Notes under the pieces: model-generated
The model's database searches: none
The model's input: the letters and a program-made list of their open reading frames with translations, nothing else
What the model was told of the DNA's origin: nothing
Assembly: GCA_016875645.1 (NCBI GenBank)
Contig: VGPE01000066.1
Span: forward strand, 1 to 12,074
From: Chloroflexota bacterium
GTDB lineage: Bacteria > Chloroflexota > Limnocylindria > Limnocylindrales > CSP1-4
DNA length: 12,074 bases
Reading direction: 5' to 3'
Part shown: in pieces, positions 6,028-12,074 of the stretch
Position numbering within the stretch: position 1 is the stretch's first letter
How the letters are laid out: each line of letters opens with the position of its first letter
Made by a program: the position numbers and the translations under genes

Positions 6028-6933
6028 TCAGACCCCGATTGCCATGCCGTCCGAACCCGCATCGTCCGCGCCGGTCAGCCGCCGGCTCGACGGATCGATG
6101 CCGATCGCGTGCACGAACGCGAATCCCCCGTGCGCCCCGGCCGCCCGCGTGACGGGCACCTGCCGCCGGACCTCGGCAAGGACGGACCCCGGGATCCGCG
6201 CCCGGGCCGCCATTGCGTCTCCCTGCGCGTGGAACCGCGGCGCGAGCACGGCCTCCGGCAGGCTCATCCCGAAGTCCAGGTGGTTCACGATCACCTGGGC
6301 GATTGCGGTCACGATCCGCGTCGCGCCCGGGGCGCCGATCACGAGGATCGGGTCGTCGCCGCGGTACACGATCGTCGGGGTCATGCCCGTGATGCGGCCC
6401 TTGCCGGGCGCGATCGAGTTCGGGTGACCTGGCCGCGGGTCGAAGCCGAACATCGAGTTGTTGTACATGAACCCGAGCCCGGGGCTGACGACGCCCGACG
6501 ACCCGCCCAGGGAGTGCGTGAGCGACACGCACGTGCCGGCCGCATCGACCACCGAGACGTGGGTGGTGCCGGACGCCTCGGCCGCGGTCCCGCGCGCGAG
6601 CTCTGCTCGCTCGATCGGCGTGGTCTCCATGGCGCGCACCAGCGGCGCGTCGATGATCGCGATGAAGCTCAGCATCACCGCGCTGCCCACCCGCCGCCAC
6701 GACGTGGAGTGGACCAGCCGCGGCGGACCGACGACATCGCCGATGATCCGCGTGACGACCTCGACGGGGTGCTCATCAGCACCGACCTCGATCAGCCAGG
6801 GCGCCGCCCCGCAGGGGCCGGTCAATTCCGGACCGACGGGCCCCAGCCACACGACGAACACCTCGGCCTGGACCGGGCCCTGGACTTGGAATGTCGTCGG
6901 CGGAACGCGCATGTCGGACATCGTGCCACGCAT
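6028..6933 (-). CDS. Chimeric ORF: small-protein N-terminus fused to the gamma-glutamyltransferase small subunit
   Basis: 301 residues in one open frame. From T123 (TTHVSVVD) to the end (about 179 residues) it is the small subunit of gamma-glutamyltransferase. That part has the N-terminal Thr nucleophile, THSLGGSSGVVSPG, FMYNNSMFGFDPRPGHPNS, GKGRITGMTPTIV, GAPGATRI and LDFGMSLPEAVLAPRFH. Family members first carry a large subunit of about 340-390 residues and cleave just before this Thr. That subunit is absent. Residues 1 to about 95 instead look like a separate small soluble protein (EVFVVWL, PVEVVTRIIGDVVGPPRLVH, STSWRR, VMLSFIAII), which I take to be the start of an unrelated conserved hypothetical. 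Residues 96-122 are a transition of unclear origin. No signal peptide is present, though many GGTs are exported. Glutathione hydrolysis is unlikely. Start may be 6933, 6921 or 6912. It is first in the operon with the tartrate dehydratase-like and RidA-family genes. Confidence 0.75.
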   Translation of the reverse strand: MRGTMSDMRVPPTTFQVQGPVQAEVFVVWLGPVGPELTGPCGAAPWLIEVGADEHPVEVVTRIIGDVVGPPRLVHSTSWRRVGSAVMLSFIAIIDAPLVRAMETTPIERAELARGTAAEASGTTHVSVVDAAGTCVSLTHSLGGSSGVVSPGLGFMYNNSMFGFDPRPGHPNSIAPGKGRITGMTPTIVYRGDDPILVIGAPGATRIVTAIAQVIVNHLDFGMSLPEAVLAPRFHAQGDAMAARARIPGSVLAEVRRQVPVTRAAGAHGGFAFVHAIGIDPSSRRLTGADDAGSDGMAIGV

Positions 6934-7094
6934 CAGAGCGGGCGCTGCTCGATATCGCGTGGATCGGGGGCGGGTTCATGGTGTGTCGGGGAAGGGCGCT
7001 GACCTCGACGTCGTCCTTCGTCGCCGTCGCAGGCGTGGGAACCTTAGGGCTTGTACGGCACCGGCCCGCGACTGGCAAGCGAGGACCATCCACC
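6934..7094. other. Divergent intergenic region between the minus-strand operon and the second DinB-fold gene
   Basis: These 161 bases should hold the promoters for both directions. I see no clear -35/-10 pair and no obvious operator palindrome. Before the ATG at 7095 a GAGGA (7081-7085) sits about 9 bases upstream, so that gene may have a weak Shine-Dalgarno rather than being leaderless. TTGTACGGC at about 7050-7058 is a weak possible -10 region. Confidence 0.35.
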
Positions 7095-7535
7095 ATGACG
7101 GATCAGCACCTAGCGAACGCGGCATCGCGTGACCGGATCCGCTCGATTGCGGCTCGGGCCGCCGCGGGGCCGGTCCCTGCCGTGGATGACGACGGTGGCT
7201 GGGGTCCCGCCGTCGTTCTCGCGCACGTCGGCTTCTGGGATCGAATGGCCCTGGCCCGCTGGCATCGGGCCGATGCCGACGGCGAAGCGGTGCCCCCGCC
7301 ACTCGCCGCGAACGTGTCGGATTTCATCAACGCGGCGGGGTTCCCGGGATGGTCCGTCCTCGACGTCGAGACCGCGGCGGGCCTCGCCCTGGACGCGGCG
7401 GCTGCCATCGACGCGTATCTCGAAGCGCTCCCGCCCGATCGAGCACAGGCCGCGCGCGTTGCCGGGTTCGGCCGCCTGGTGGATCGATCGCTGCATCGCA
7501 ACGAGCATCTCGACTCGATCGAGCGGACGCTGTGA
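7095..7535 (+). CDS. Small DinB-fold protein (maleylpyruvate isomerase N-terminal / DinB-like)
   Basis: A 146-residue all-alpha protein. The candidate metal triad of the DinB/MDMPI superfamily is visible: H44 in VLAHVGFWDRMALARW and the HxxxH pair H134/H138 in LHRNEHLDSIE near the C-terminus. The order (one His in helix 2, HxxxH in the last helix) is as expected, and the length fits a single bundle. Superfamily members include thiol-dependent isomerases and many proteins of unknown role. The ATG at 7095 begins the recognisable domain and is preceded by GAGGA. It lies 61 bases before the second dehydratase and may share its transcript. It is much shorter than, and not a close copy of, the DinB-fold protein at 1071-2000. 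Confidence 0.7.
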   Translation: MTDQHLANAASRDRIRSIAARAAAGPVPAVDDDGGWGPAVVLAHVGFWDRMALARWHRADADGEAVPPPLAANVSDFINAAGFPGWSVLDVETAAGLALDAAAAIDAYLEALPPDRAQAARVAGFGRLVDRSLHRNEHLDSIERTL

Positions 7536-7596
7536 GGCCGGCCACCGCGTCATCCGAGTCACCGTCCGAAACGCCGCCCGGCAGACGGCCACCGCC

Positions 7597-8712
7597 ATGA
7601 AGATCACCACGGTCGAGACGTTCCACCTGCGCCACGGGCTGTCGGTCGTCGGCGGGAACTCCGAGGTGACGATCCGCTTCCGGGAGGCTCTCCTGGTCAG
7701 GATCGGCACCGACCAGGGCCTCGTGGGCTGGGGCGAGACGCCTGTGCTCGGCGGCGTCCGTTCGATCATCGATCGCCAGTTGGGGCCCATCCTCATCGGC
7801 CGGGATCCGCGCCGGCATCGGCCCCTGTGGCGGGCGCTGTGGGGCACCTACTTCGGGAACGGACTCGCCGTGGGGGCCGTGGACATCGCACTCCACGACC
7901 TCTGGGGCAAGGCGATGGGCGCCCCGATCGCGGACCTGTACGGCGGACGCCTGCGCGACGGCGTGTCCGCGTACGCGTCAACGATCGGCTACCCGGAGGG
8001 CGTGGACCCCGAGTCCGCCTATCTCGAGATGGCCACGACGGCCCTGGACCGCGGCTTCGCCGGCGTCAAACTGCGGATCGGCGCGCTGCCGGTGGAGCAC
8101 GACCTCGCGATCATCCGCGCCGTCCGTGACGCTGTCGGACCGGATGCGCGGCTCATGGTCGACATCAATGGCGGCTACACGTTCGCCACCGCTGTGCGGG
8201 TCGGCCGCGAGCTGGAGCGTCTGGGGCTGTACTGGTACGAGGAGCCGCTGCCGCCACCCATCCTCGTCGGCTACGACAAGCTCAGCGCGCACCTGGACAT
8301 CGCGGTGGCCGGGGGCGAGCACCTGGGGTCCCGCGCGGCCTTCCGGGAGGCCATCGAACGGCGAGCGGTCGACATCATCCAGCCCGACGTCTCATTGTGC
8401 GGCGGCATCGCCGAAGCGCTCTTCGTCGCGGATCTGGCCCGCGAGTGCGGCGTCCAGGCCGTGCCCCATTGCTGGGGAGGCGGCATCGTGACCGCGGCAA
8501 CCATCCAGCTGCTGGCGCTGCTGCCGCCGCCGAGCCCGTCGAAATCCGCGGAGTGGCCGATGCTGGAGCTGGACGTCTCGGAGAACCCGTTCCGCGACGA
8601 GTTGGTCCCGGACCTGCCGCCGCTCCGTGACGGATCAATTCGGGTCCCCACGGCTCCCGGGCTCGGCATCACGGTTGACGAAGACGTCGTCCGGCGCTAC
8701 GCCGTGGACTGA
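7597..8712 (+). CDS. Mandelate racemase/muconate lactonizing enzyme family protein, probable sugar-acid dehydratase
   Basis: A full-length 371-residue enolase-superfamily enzyme. The capping domain spans about residues 1-120, with LVGWGETPV, GNGLAVGAVDIALHDLWGKA and YGGRL. The barrel has a KxR motif (K158, R160 in GVKLRIG), metal ligands D189 (VDINGGYT), E215 (WYEEPLPP) and E241 (AGGEHLG), and the His/Asp dyad D264 (IIQPDVSLCGG) and H291 (VPHCWGGG). KxR instead of KxK is seen in several acid-sugar dehydratase groups of the superfamily. The exact aldonate or aldarate cannot be assigned. ATG at 7597 has no clear Shine-Dalgarno but coincides with the family's usual MKIT start. The gene is convergent, 12 bases apart, with a HpcH/HpaI aldolase that could cleave its 2-keto-3-deoxy product. 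Confidence 0.88.
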   Translation: MKITTVETFHLRHGLSVVGGNSEVTIRFREALLVRIGTDQGLVGWGETPVLGGVRSIIDRQLGPILIGRDPRRHRPLWRALWGTYFGNGLAVGAVDIALHDLWGKAMGAPIADLYGGRLRDGVSAYASTIGYPEGVDPESAYLEMATTALDRGFAGVKLRIGALPVEHDLAIIRAVRDAVGPDARLMVDINGGYTFATAVRVGRELERLGLYWYEEPLPPPILVGYDKLSAHLDIAVAGGEHLGSRAAFREAIERRAVDIIQPDVSLCGGIAEALFVADLARECGVQAVPHCWGGGIVTAATIQLLALLPPPSPSKSAEWPMLELDVSENPFRDELVPDLPPLRDGSIRVPTAPGLGITVDEDVVRRYAVD

Positions 8713-8728
8713 CGGGAGCGCCCGTCAG
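8709..8728. terminator. Perfect inverted repeat containing both stop codons of convergent genes
   Basis: CTGACGGG (8709-8716) and CCCGTCAG (8721-8728) form a perfect 8-bp stem around the tetraloop AGCG. The left arm holds the TGA of the dehydratase (8710-8712) and the right arm, on the complement, the TGA of the aldolase (8727-8725). The structure can form in both transcripts, so it is a candidate bidirectional terminator or 3'-end stabiliser. There is no T-rich tail. Confidence 0.5.
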
Positions 8729-9483
8729 CTCCGGGGCTGACCTCGAGCGACCCGAAGCTCGGCGGGGGCGACGCGGCCGATCAGGCCAGTGTCGCTCGCG
8801 TGGAAGACGAGCTGGAAGCCTCGATCGGCCCACTCACGCGCCTCGGCGCCGCTATCGGTGACCATGCCGATCGGGACGTGGCGCGCCGCACACGCGGCCC
8901 GGATGCGCTCGATCGTGGCGGCATGCCGCTCGGAGGGGACGTCGGGCGCGAGTCCCAGGGCAAGCGCGAGATCGGCCGGGCCGATGAGCACCGCGTCGAC
9001 ACCGGGGGTCGAGATGATCGCCTCGGCCTGCTGGATGCCGCGTGCCGTCTCGATCATGACGATGCAGGCGACCTTGTTGAGTTCGGCCGGGTCGTAGGAG
9101 GGAATGAAGACGCGGGCCGGCCCGTACGACCGAATCCCGTGCGGCGGGAACTTGCACGCCGCAACCGCGGCGGCCGCCTCGGCAGCATCGTTGACCATCG
9201 GCACGACGACGCCGAAGGCACCCACATCGAGTGCCCTGCCGATGACCGTGAAGTCGTTCCGCGAGACCCGCACGACGGGCACTGATCCACCCAGGCGCAC
9301 GCTGCCGACCTGCGCGGTCATGGAGCGCTCGTCGATCAGGCCGTGCTGCGTGTCGATCAGGACGAGATCGGGACCGCTCGCGGCTGCCTGCTGGGCGATG
9401 TACGGATCGCCTGACATCAGCCAGAACCCGGACGTGGTCCCGCCTGCTCGCCAGGTCTCGATCAGCGGATTCTCGAAGCTCAC
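8725..9483 (-). CDS. HpcH/HpaI-type aldolase (2-keto-3-deoxy sugar acid / 4-hydroxy-2-oxoheptanedioate aldolase-like)
   Basis: A 252-residue class II, metal-dependent aldolase of the HpcH/HpaI family; HpaI and RhmA are of similar length. Key residues are present: H47 in LIDTQHGLID, R72 in VVRVSRND (binds the pyruvate enolate), metal ligands E145 (IVMIETARGI) and D171 (IGPADLALALG), plus LDVGAFGVVVPMVN and PPHGIRS. Family members cleave 4-hydroxy-2-keto acids to pyruvate and an aldehyde. Aldehyde specificity cannot be read from the sequence. The GTG at 9483 is followed by SFENPLIETW, the usual beginning; no strong Shine-Dalgarno is seen. It faces the dehydratase head-on with a shared stem-loop, so the two are not co-transcribed although their chemistry fits. 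Confidence 0.87.
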   Translation of the reverse strand: MSFENPLIETWRAGGTTSGFWLMSGDPYIAQQAAASGPDLVLIDTQHGLIDERSMTAQVGSVRLGGSVPVVRVSRNDFTVIGRALDVGAFGVVVPMVNDAAEAAAAVAACKFPPHGIRSYGPARVFIPSYDPAELNKVACIVMIETARGIQQAEAIISTPGVDAVLIGPADLALALGLAPDVPSERHAATIERIRAACAARHVPIGMVTDSGAEAREWADRGFQLVFHASDTGLIGRVAPAELRVARGQPRS

Positions 9484-9746
9484 GTGCTGCGACCCCGGCT
9501 ACGGTGTCGGGCCGACGAATCCGCGATCCGTGCCCGCTCGCGTCAATGGTGGCAGGTCCGCGTTCGCCCGTGCGCGGCTGGCCGGCTGGGCGCCGCTCTT
9601 GCTCCAGCCGGACCCTGACCTGGTCCGAAATCCTGCCCTGGGCTGGGCCAATTCGCCCCAGCGCAATCCGCAACCGTTCAGGCGACCGAATGAAGTTCGC
9701 TTACAGCCTGAATGGCCACGCGGCCACAGAGCAGGGAGGGATCCGA
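9484..9746. other. Divergent non-coding region upstream of the HupE-like gene
   Basis: This stretch of 263 bases lies between the aldolase start and the HupE-like start and has no convincing gene. Near its right end TTACAG (9701-9706) is a possible -10 element. A small hairpin, TGGCC (9713-9717) / GGCCA (9722-9726) with loop ACGC, precedes the ribosome binding site. HupE-type genes are sometimes under cobalamin riboswitches; I looked for the B12 box and the CCGCAACTG-like segment and found only a weak resemblance at about 9668-9680, not a riboswitch. Confidence 0.35.
9734..9739 (+). promoter_or_regulatory. Ribosome binding site (GGGAGG) deciding the GTG start of the HupE-like gene
   Basis: GGGAGG is seven bases before the GTG at 9747. 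An in-frame ATG 19 codons upstream (9690) has no comparable site and would place a hydrophilic stretch before the signal peptide. Confidence 0.6.
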
Positions 9747-10376
9747 GTGTTCCAGGGCGAGCGCCTGTCGTTGCCCGTCCGGCTGGGCACGGCCGCGGCA
9801 GGCGGTTCCGCGTGGCTGGCTCTCGCCGTTCCGGTGCTGGCGCACGAGAACGAGGTGATCCGCTACGGATCGTTCCTGGGCGGGCTGACCCACCCGGTCC
9901 TGGGGCCGGATCACCTGATGGCCATGCTCAGCGTGGGGATCATCTCCACGCTGATCGGCGGGCGCGCCATTCTCGTCGTCCCGGCCATGTTCGTCACGTT
10001 CATGGCGATCGGCGGGGGAGCGGGCGTTCTCGCGGGCGAAGCATCGCTGACCGTGATAGAGCTCGGCATCGCCGTCTCGGTGCTGCTGCTGGGTGCGATC
10101 ATCGCCACGGGCCGTCGACTTCCGGTCCTGGCGGCCATGGCGGGCGTCGCCGTCTTCGGCGTCTTCCACGGCTACGCCCACGGCGTCGAAACGCCGACCG
10201 TGGCGGAACCTGTCCAGTACGCGCTCGGATTCCTGCTCGGGACGGCGCTCATCCACCTGGCGGGCGTCCTGATCGGCGAGGTGGCGCGCCAGTACCGGTC
10301 CGGGCCGCGCGTGCTCCGCGTGGCCGGCGTCGGCATCACCGTCATGGGCGGCATGTTCCTGCTGGGCCTTGCCTGA
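9747..10376 (+). CDS. HupE/UreJ-like membrane protein (putative nickel/cobalt permease)
   Basis: 209 residues. A signal-peptide-like start (positively charged up to R12, hydrophobic 13-30, VLA cut before H33) would expose the N-terminal His typical of HupE. HupE/UreJ motifs follow: FLGGLTHPVLGPDHLMAM (43-60) and GVFHGYAHGVE (138-148), whose His and Asp residues are thought to line the metal path. About five further membrane helices follow, e.g. 65-80, 82-97, 103-121, 127-140, 157-175 and 190-207. HupE proteins bring Ni2+ or Co2+ across the inner membrane. No urease, hydrogenase or cobalamin gene is in view, so the metal and its user are unknown. GTG 9747 is chosen for its GGGAGG site. The stop overlaps the next gene's ATG (TGATG), indicating translational coupling. 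Confidence 0.82.
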   Translation: MFQGERLSLPVRLGTAAAGGSAWLALAVPVLAHENEVIRYGSFLGGLTHPVLGPDHLMAMLSVGIISTLIGGRAILVVPAMFVTFMAIGGGAGVLAGEASLTVIELGIAVSVLLLGAIIATGRRLPVLAAMAGVAVFGVFHGYAHGVETPTVAEPVQYALGFLLGTALIHLAGVLIGEVARQYRSGPRVLRVAGVGITVMGGMFLLGLA

Positions 10377-11050
10377 TGCAGGAAGCAGTCGCAACCGGGT
10401 CCGCGGCGAGTCCAACCGCCGCGCGCGTTGCGGACGCCGAGACGCGGGGCGTCGTTGACGCCGAGGGGCGGCGCGTCGTGGCCGTGTGAGAACTCGTCGG
10501 CTTCCTCGTCGTCCTGACCGTCGGGTCGTTCCTTCACTTTGTCTTCGAGCTGTCCGGCTTCGCCACGTTCATGGCCCCGTTCGGGTCGGTCAATGAGTCC
10601 ACGTGGGAGCACCTGAAGCTCTTCTACTGGCCGGGCGTCGCCATGGCGGCCGTCCAGCACGCCTACCTGCGCCATCGCGTCAACAACTTCTGGCTGGCCA
10701 AGGGAGTCTCGCTCCTGGCCATCGCGCTCGGGGTCTCGCTTTCGTTCTACACGTACCTGGGAATCGTGATCCCGATCGAGGGAAAGGGCAGCTTCCTCGG
10801 CACCTTCGCAACGGCGGTATTCGGGGTCGGGCTCGGGCAGTGCCTCTCGTACCGCCTGCTCGTGGGCCGGCCGCGGGGGGCCTGGACTCGGACCGCCGGG
10901 ATCGCCCTCATCGTGGCCCTCGGCGCGGCGTTCGTTGTCTTCACATTCGCGCCTCCGCGGATCTTCCTGTTCGAGAACTTCGCGTTCTACCGGTACAGCG
11001 GCGAGTACGGCATCCTCGCGGACTACACCCCCTACCTGGTCTTCCGGTGA
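10376..11050 (+). pseudogene. DUF6512-like membrane protein interrupted by an in-frame TGA
   Basis: The ATG at 10376 overlaps the HupE stop. The frame runs 37 residues of polar sequence to TGA at codon 38 (10487-10489), then continues without further stops to 11050 (224 codons in all). After the TGA comes ELVGFLVVLTVGSFLHFVFE, LSG, FGSVNESTWEHLKLFYWPG, membrane helices and FTFAPPRIFLFENF ending at GEYGI plus a short tail. This matches DUF6512-type proteins, where WxxxGF opens the first helix, so TGA replaces a conserved Trp (TGG to TGA). Five or six membrane helices are predicted and biochemical function is unknown. If the stop is real, only an internal start such as ATG 10571 could give a product, 159 residues lacking the first helix. 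The coupling to HupE suggests a joint role in the membrane. Confidence 0.7.
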
Positions 11051-11069
11051 CGCGGCCCGGAGTCCGTTG

Positions 11070-12074
11070 ATGGAGGCGCCGTCCTCCCTGCTGGTGGACC
11101 TCGCGTCCGCTGGCGCACCTGACCGATTCGGGCAGAAGGCGGTCAACCTCGCATGGCTGATGGCCCAGGGCGTTCGCGTGCCGGCCGGCTTCGTGCTGCC
11201 GGTCGAGGCTGGCCGTCGCCTGGCCGGCGACGGCGAGTCCCGGGCACTCGTGCGCGAGACGCTGCTCGGAGAGCTCTCGTCCCGCCTGGAAGCCAGCGCG
11301 CGGTATGCCGTCCGATCGTCGGCGACGTTCGAGGACGCGCTGGCCCACTCGTTCGCCGGGCAGCTGCGCTCGGTGCTCGATGTCTCCGGTGTGGATGCCG
11401 TCGCTGACGCCATCGAGCACGTGATCGACTCCGCGGGAACACCCGAGCTGCTGGCATACGCCGAGCGCGCCGGGATCGACGCCGCGGCCCTCCGGACAGG
11501 CGTCATCGTGCAGCGAATGGTCGACCCGCACGTGTCCGGCGTCGCGTTCAGCAAGAACCCGATCAACGGCCTCAATGAGGTCGTGATCGAGGCGATCCCG
11601 GGCCGCGGCGACGCGCTTGCCCAGGACGGCGTCACGCCGGATCGCTGGATCCACCGCTGGGGCGATCTGATCGAGCGTCCATCCGAGCCGCGAACCGACG
11701 AGGCGCTCATCGAGGACGTGGCCCGCGAAGTCCGCAGCATCGCGGTGGCATTCGGGCGCCCGGCGGACCTCGAATGGGTCTCGGACGGGGCAGCCCTCCA
11801 TTGGGTCCAGATCCGCCCGATCGTCGGCATCGACCGGATCGGGCTCTATTCGAATCGGATCGCGCGCGAGGTGATGCCCGGCATCATCCAGCCGCTGACG
11901 TGGTCGGTGAACACCCCGATCGTGAACCGTGCCTGGATCGACCTCTTCACCGCAGCGATCGGGAAGAACGACATCAGGCCCGACCAGCTGGCCAAGCCGT
12001 TCGGCTACCGCGCCTACTTCAACATGACCGTGATCGGGGACATCTTCGTTGTCCTCGGGATGCCCCGGGAGTCA
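11070..12074 (+). CDS. PEP/pyruvate-binding domain protein (PEP synthase or rifampin-phosphotransferase-like), N-terminal 335 residues
   Basis: Open to the window edge. The PPDK-type ATP-grasp domain begins with FGQKAVNLAWLMAQGVRVPA at residues 20-39. It continues with YAVRSSATFED (79-89, nucleotide-binding Arg), GVIVQRMVDPHVSGVAFSKN (144-163, the conserved Q-M-V and SG segment), and LEWV...WVQIRPI (234-251, acidic metal ligand and the closing QxRP). YSNRIAREVMPGIIQPLTWS after residue 255 starts the middle domain found in PEP-utilising enzymes that place the ATP-grasp first. PEP synthase makes PEP from pyruvate and ATP; rifampin phosphotransferases and other relatives use the same start. The swivelling His domain lies outside the window, so these cannot be told apart. 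ATG 11070 follows the DUF6512-like stop by 19 bases, with a weak GGAG upstream. Probably in one operon with HupE. Confidence 0.82.
   Translation, partial: MEAPSSLLVDLASAGAPDRFGQKAVNLAWLMAQGVRVPAGFVLPVEAGRRLAGDGESRALVRETLLGELSSRLEASARYAVRSSATFEDALAHSFAGQLRSVLDVSGVDAVADAIEHVIDSAGTPELLAYAERAGIDAAALRTGVIVQRMVDPHVSGVAFSKNPINGLNEVVIEAIPGRGDALAQDGVTPDRWIHRWGDLIERPSEPRTDEALIEDVAREVRSIAVAFGRPADLEWVSDGAALHWVQIRPIVGIDRIGLYSNRIAREVMPGIIQPLTWSVNTPIVNRAWIDLFTAAIGKNDIRPDQLAKPFGYRAYFNMTVIGDIFVVLGMPRES

Noticed and set aside
8852..9673. Minus-strand open frame overlapping the aldolase in another frame
   Set aside because: Its translation is Arg-rich and without family features; the aldolase frame has all catalytic residues.
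9560..9745. Cobalamin riboswitch upstream of the HupE-like gene
   Set aside because: Only a short CCGCAACCG-like string near 9668 resembles the consensus; the B12 box and paired core elements are absent.
2507..10489. Reassignment of TGA to tryptophan or selenocysteine
   Set aside because: TGA ends most intact genes here at family-typical lengths and Trp is otherwise TGG. The interrupted sites are Trp positions, not Sec/Cys sites, and no SECIS-like hairpin was evident just downstream.
10172..11830. Long minus-strand open frame opposite HupE, DUF6512 and the PEP-binding gene
   Set aside because: Low-complexity Arg/Ser/Pro-rich translation without motifs, antisense to recognisable genes; typical of GC-rich shadow frames.

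Overview
The window is very GC-rich, with GC-biased third codon positions and long antisense shadow ORFs. Three genes have a -10-like hexamer 6-7 bases before the start codon, which fits leaderless transcription. The ABC-F protein, the DinB-fold proteins and the sugar-acid enzymes suggest a free-living, high-GC soil or freshwater bacterium, either Chloroflexota (Limnocylindria-like) or an actinobacterium. This placement is inferred from protein character; no marker gene here settles it.

Layout. Positions 1-118 (-) are the 5' end of a zinc-type (MDR) alcohol dehydrogenase, divergent from a class I SAM methyltransferase (186-944, +). A DinB-fold protein (1071-2000, -) is divergent from an EttA-type ABC-F gene (2093-3772, +) that carries two in-frame stop codons. 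Next comes a short non-coding stretch with four copies of a TCGTGCA-type motif, followed by a frameshifted remnant of an MFS transporter (4014-4330). A minus-strand operon (6933 to 4352) encodes a chimeric gamma-glutamyltransferase fragment, a D(-)-tartrate dehydratase-like enolase-superfamily enzyme and a RidA-family protein. Divergent from it are a small DinB-fold protein (7095-7535) and a second enolase-superfamily dehydratase (7597-8712), which converges on a HpcH/HpaI aldolase (8725-9483, -). The last block (+) is a HupE/UreJ-like membrane protein, a DUF6512-like membrane protein interrupted by TGA, and the N-terminal part of a PEP/pyruvate-binding (PEP synthase-like) enzyme.

How the genes could work together. 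Two sugar-acid dehydratases, a 2-keto-acid aldolase and a PEP synthase-like enzyme form a plausible acid-sugar route. Dehydration of tartrate-like acids or aldonates would give oxaloacetate or 2-keto-3-deoxy acids, retro-aldol cleavage would give pyruvate plus an aldehyde, and pyruvate could return to PEP. The family assignments are well supported; the pathway and substrates are inference.

The most unusual property is gene decay, or apparent decay. Four of about twelve loci are damaged: ABC-F has TGA at a Trp position and TAG near the C-terminus, the MFS remnant has a frameshift and a TAG, the GGT has lost its large subunit and gained an unrelated N-terminus, and DUF6512 has TGA at a conserved Trp. 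The two TGA codons are single-transition changes from TGG, and TAG at 3659 is most simply one from CAG. TGA also ends most intact genes here, so a general code change is unlikely. Real pseudogenisation and sequence error cannot be separated from the sequence alone. I found no tRNA, rRNA, CRISPR array, insertion sequence or convincing novel defence system.
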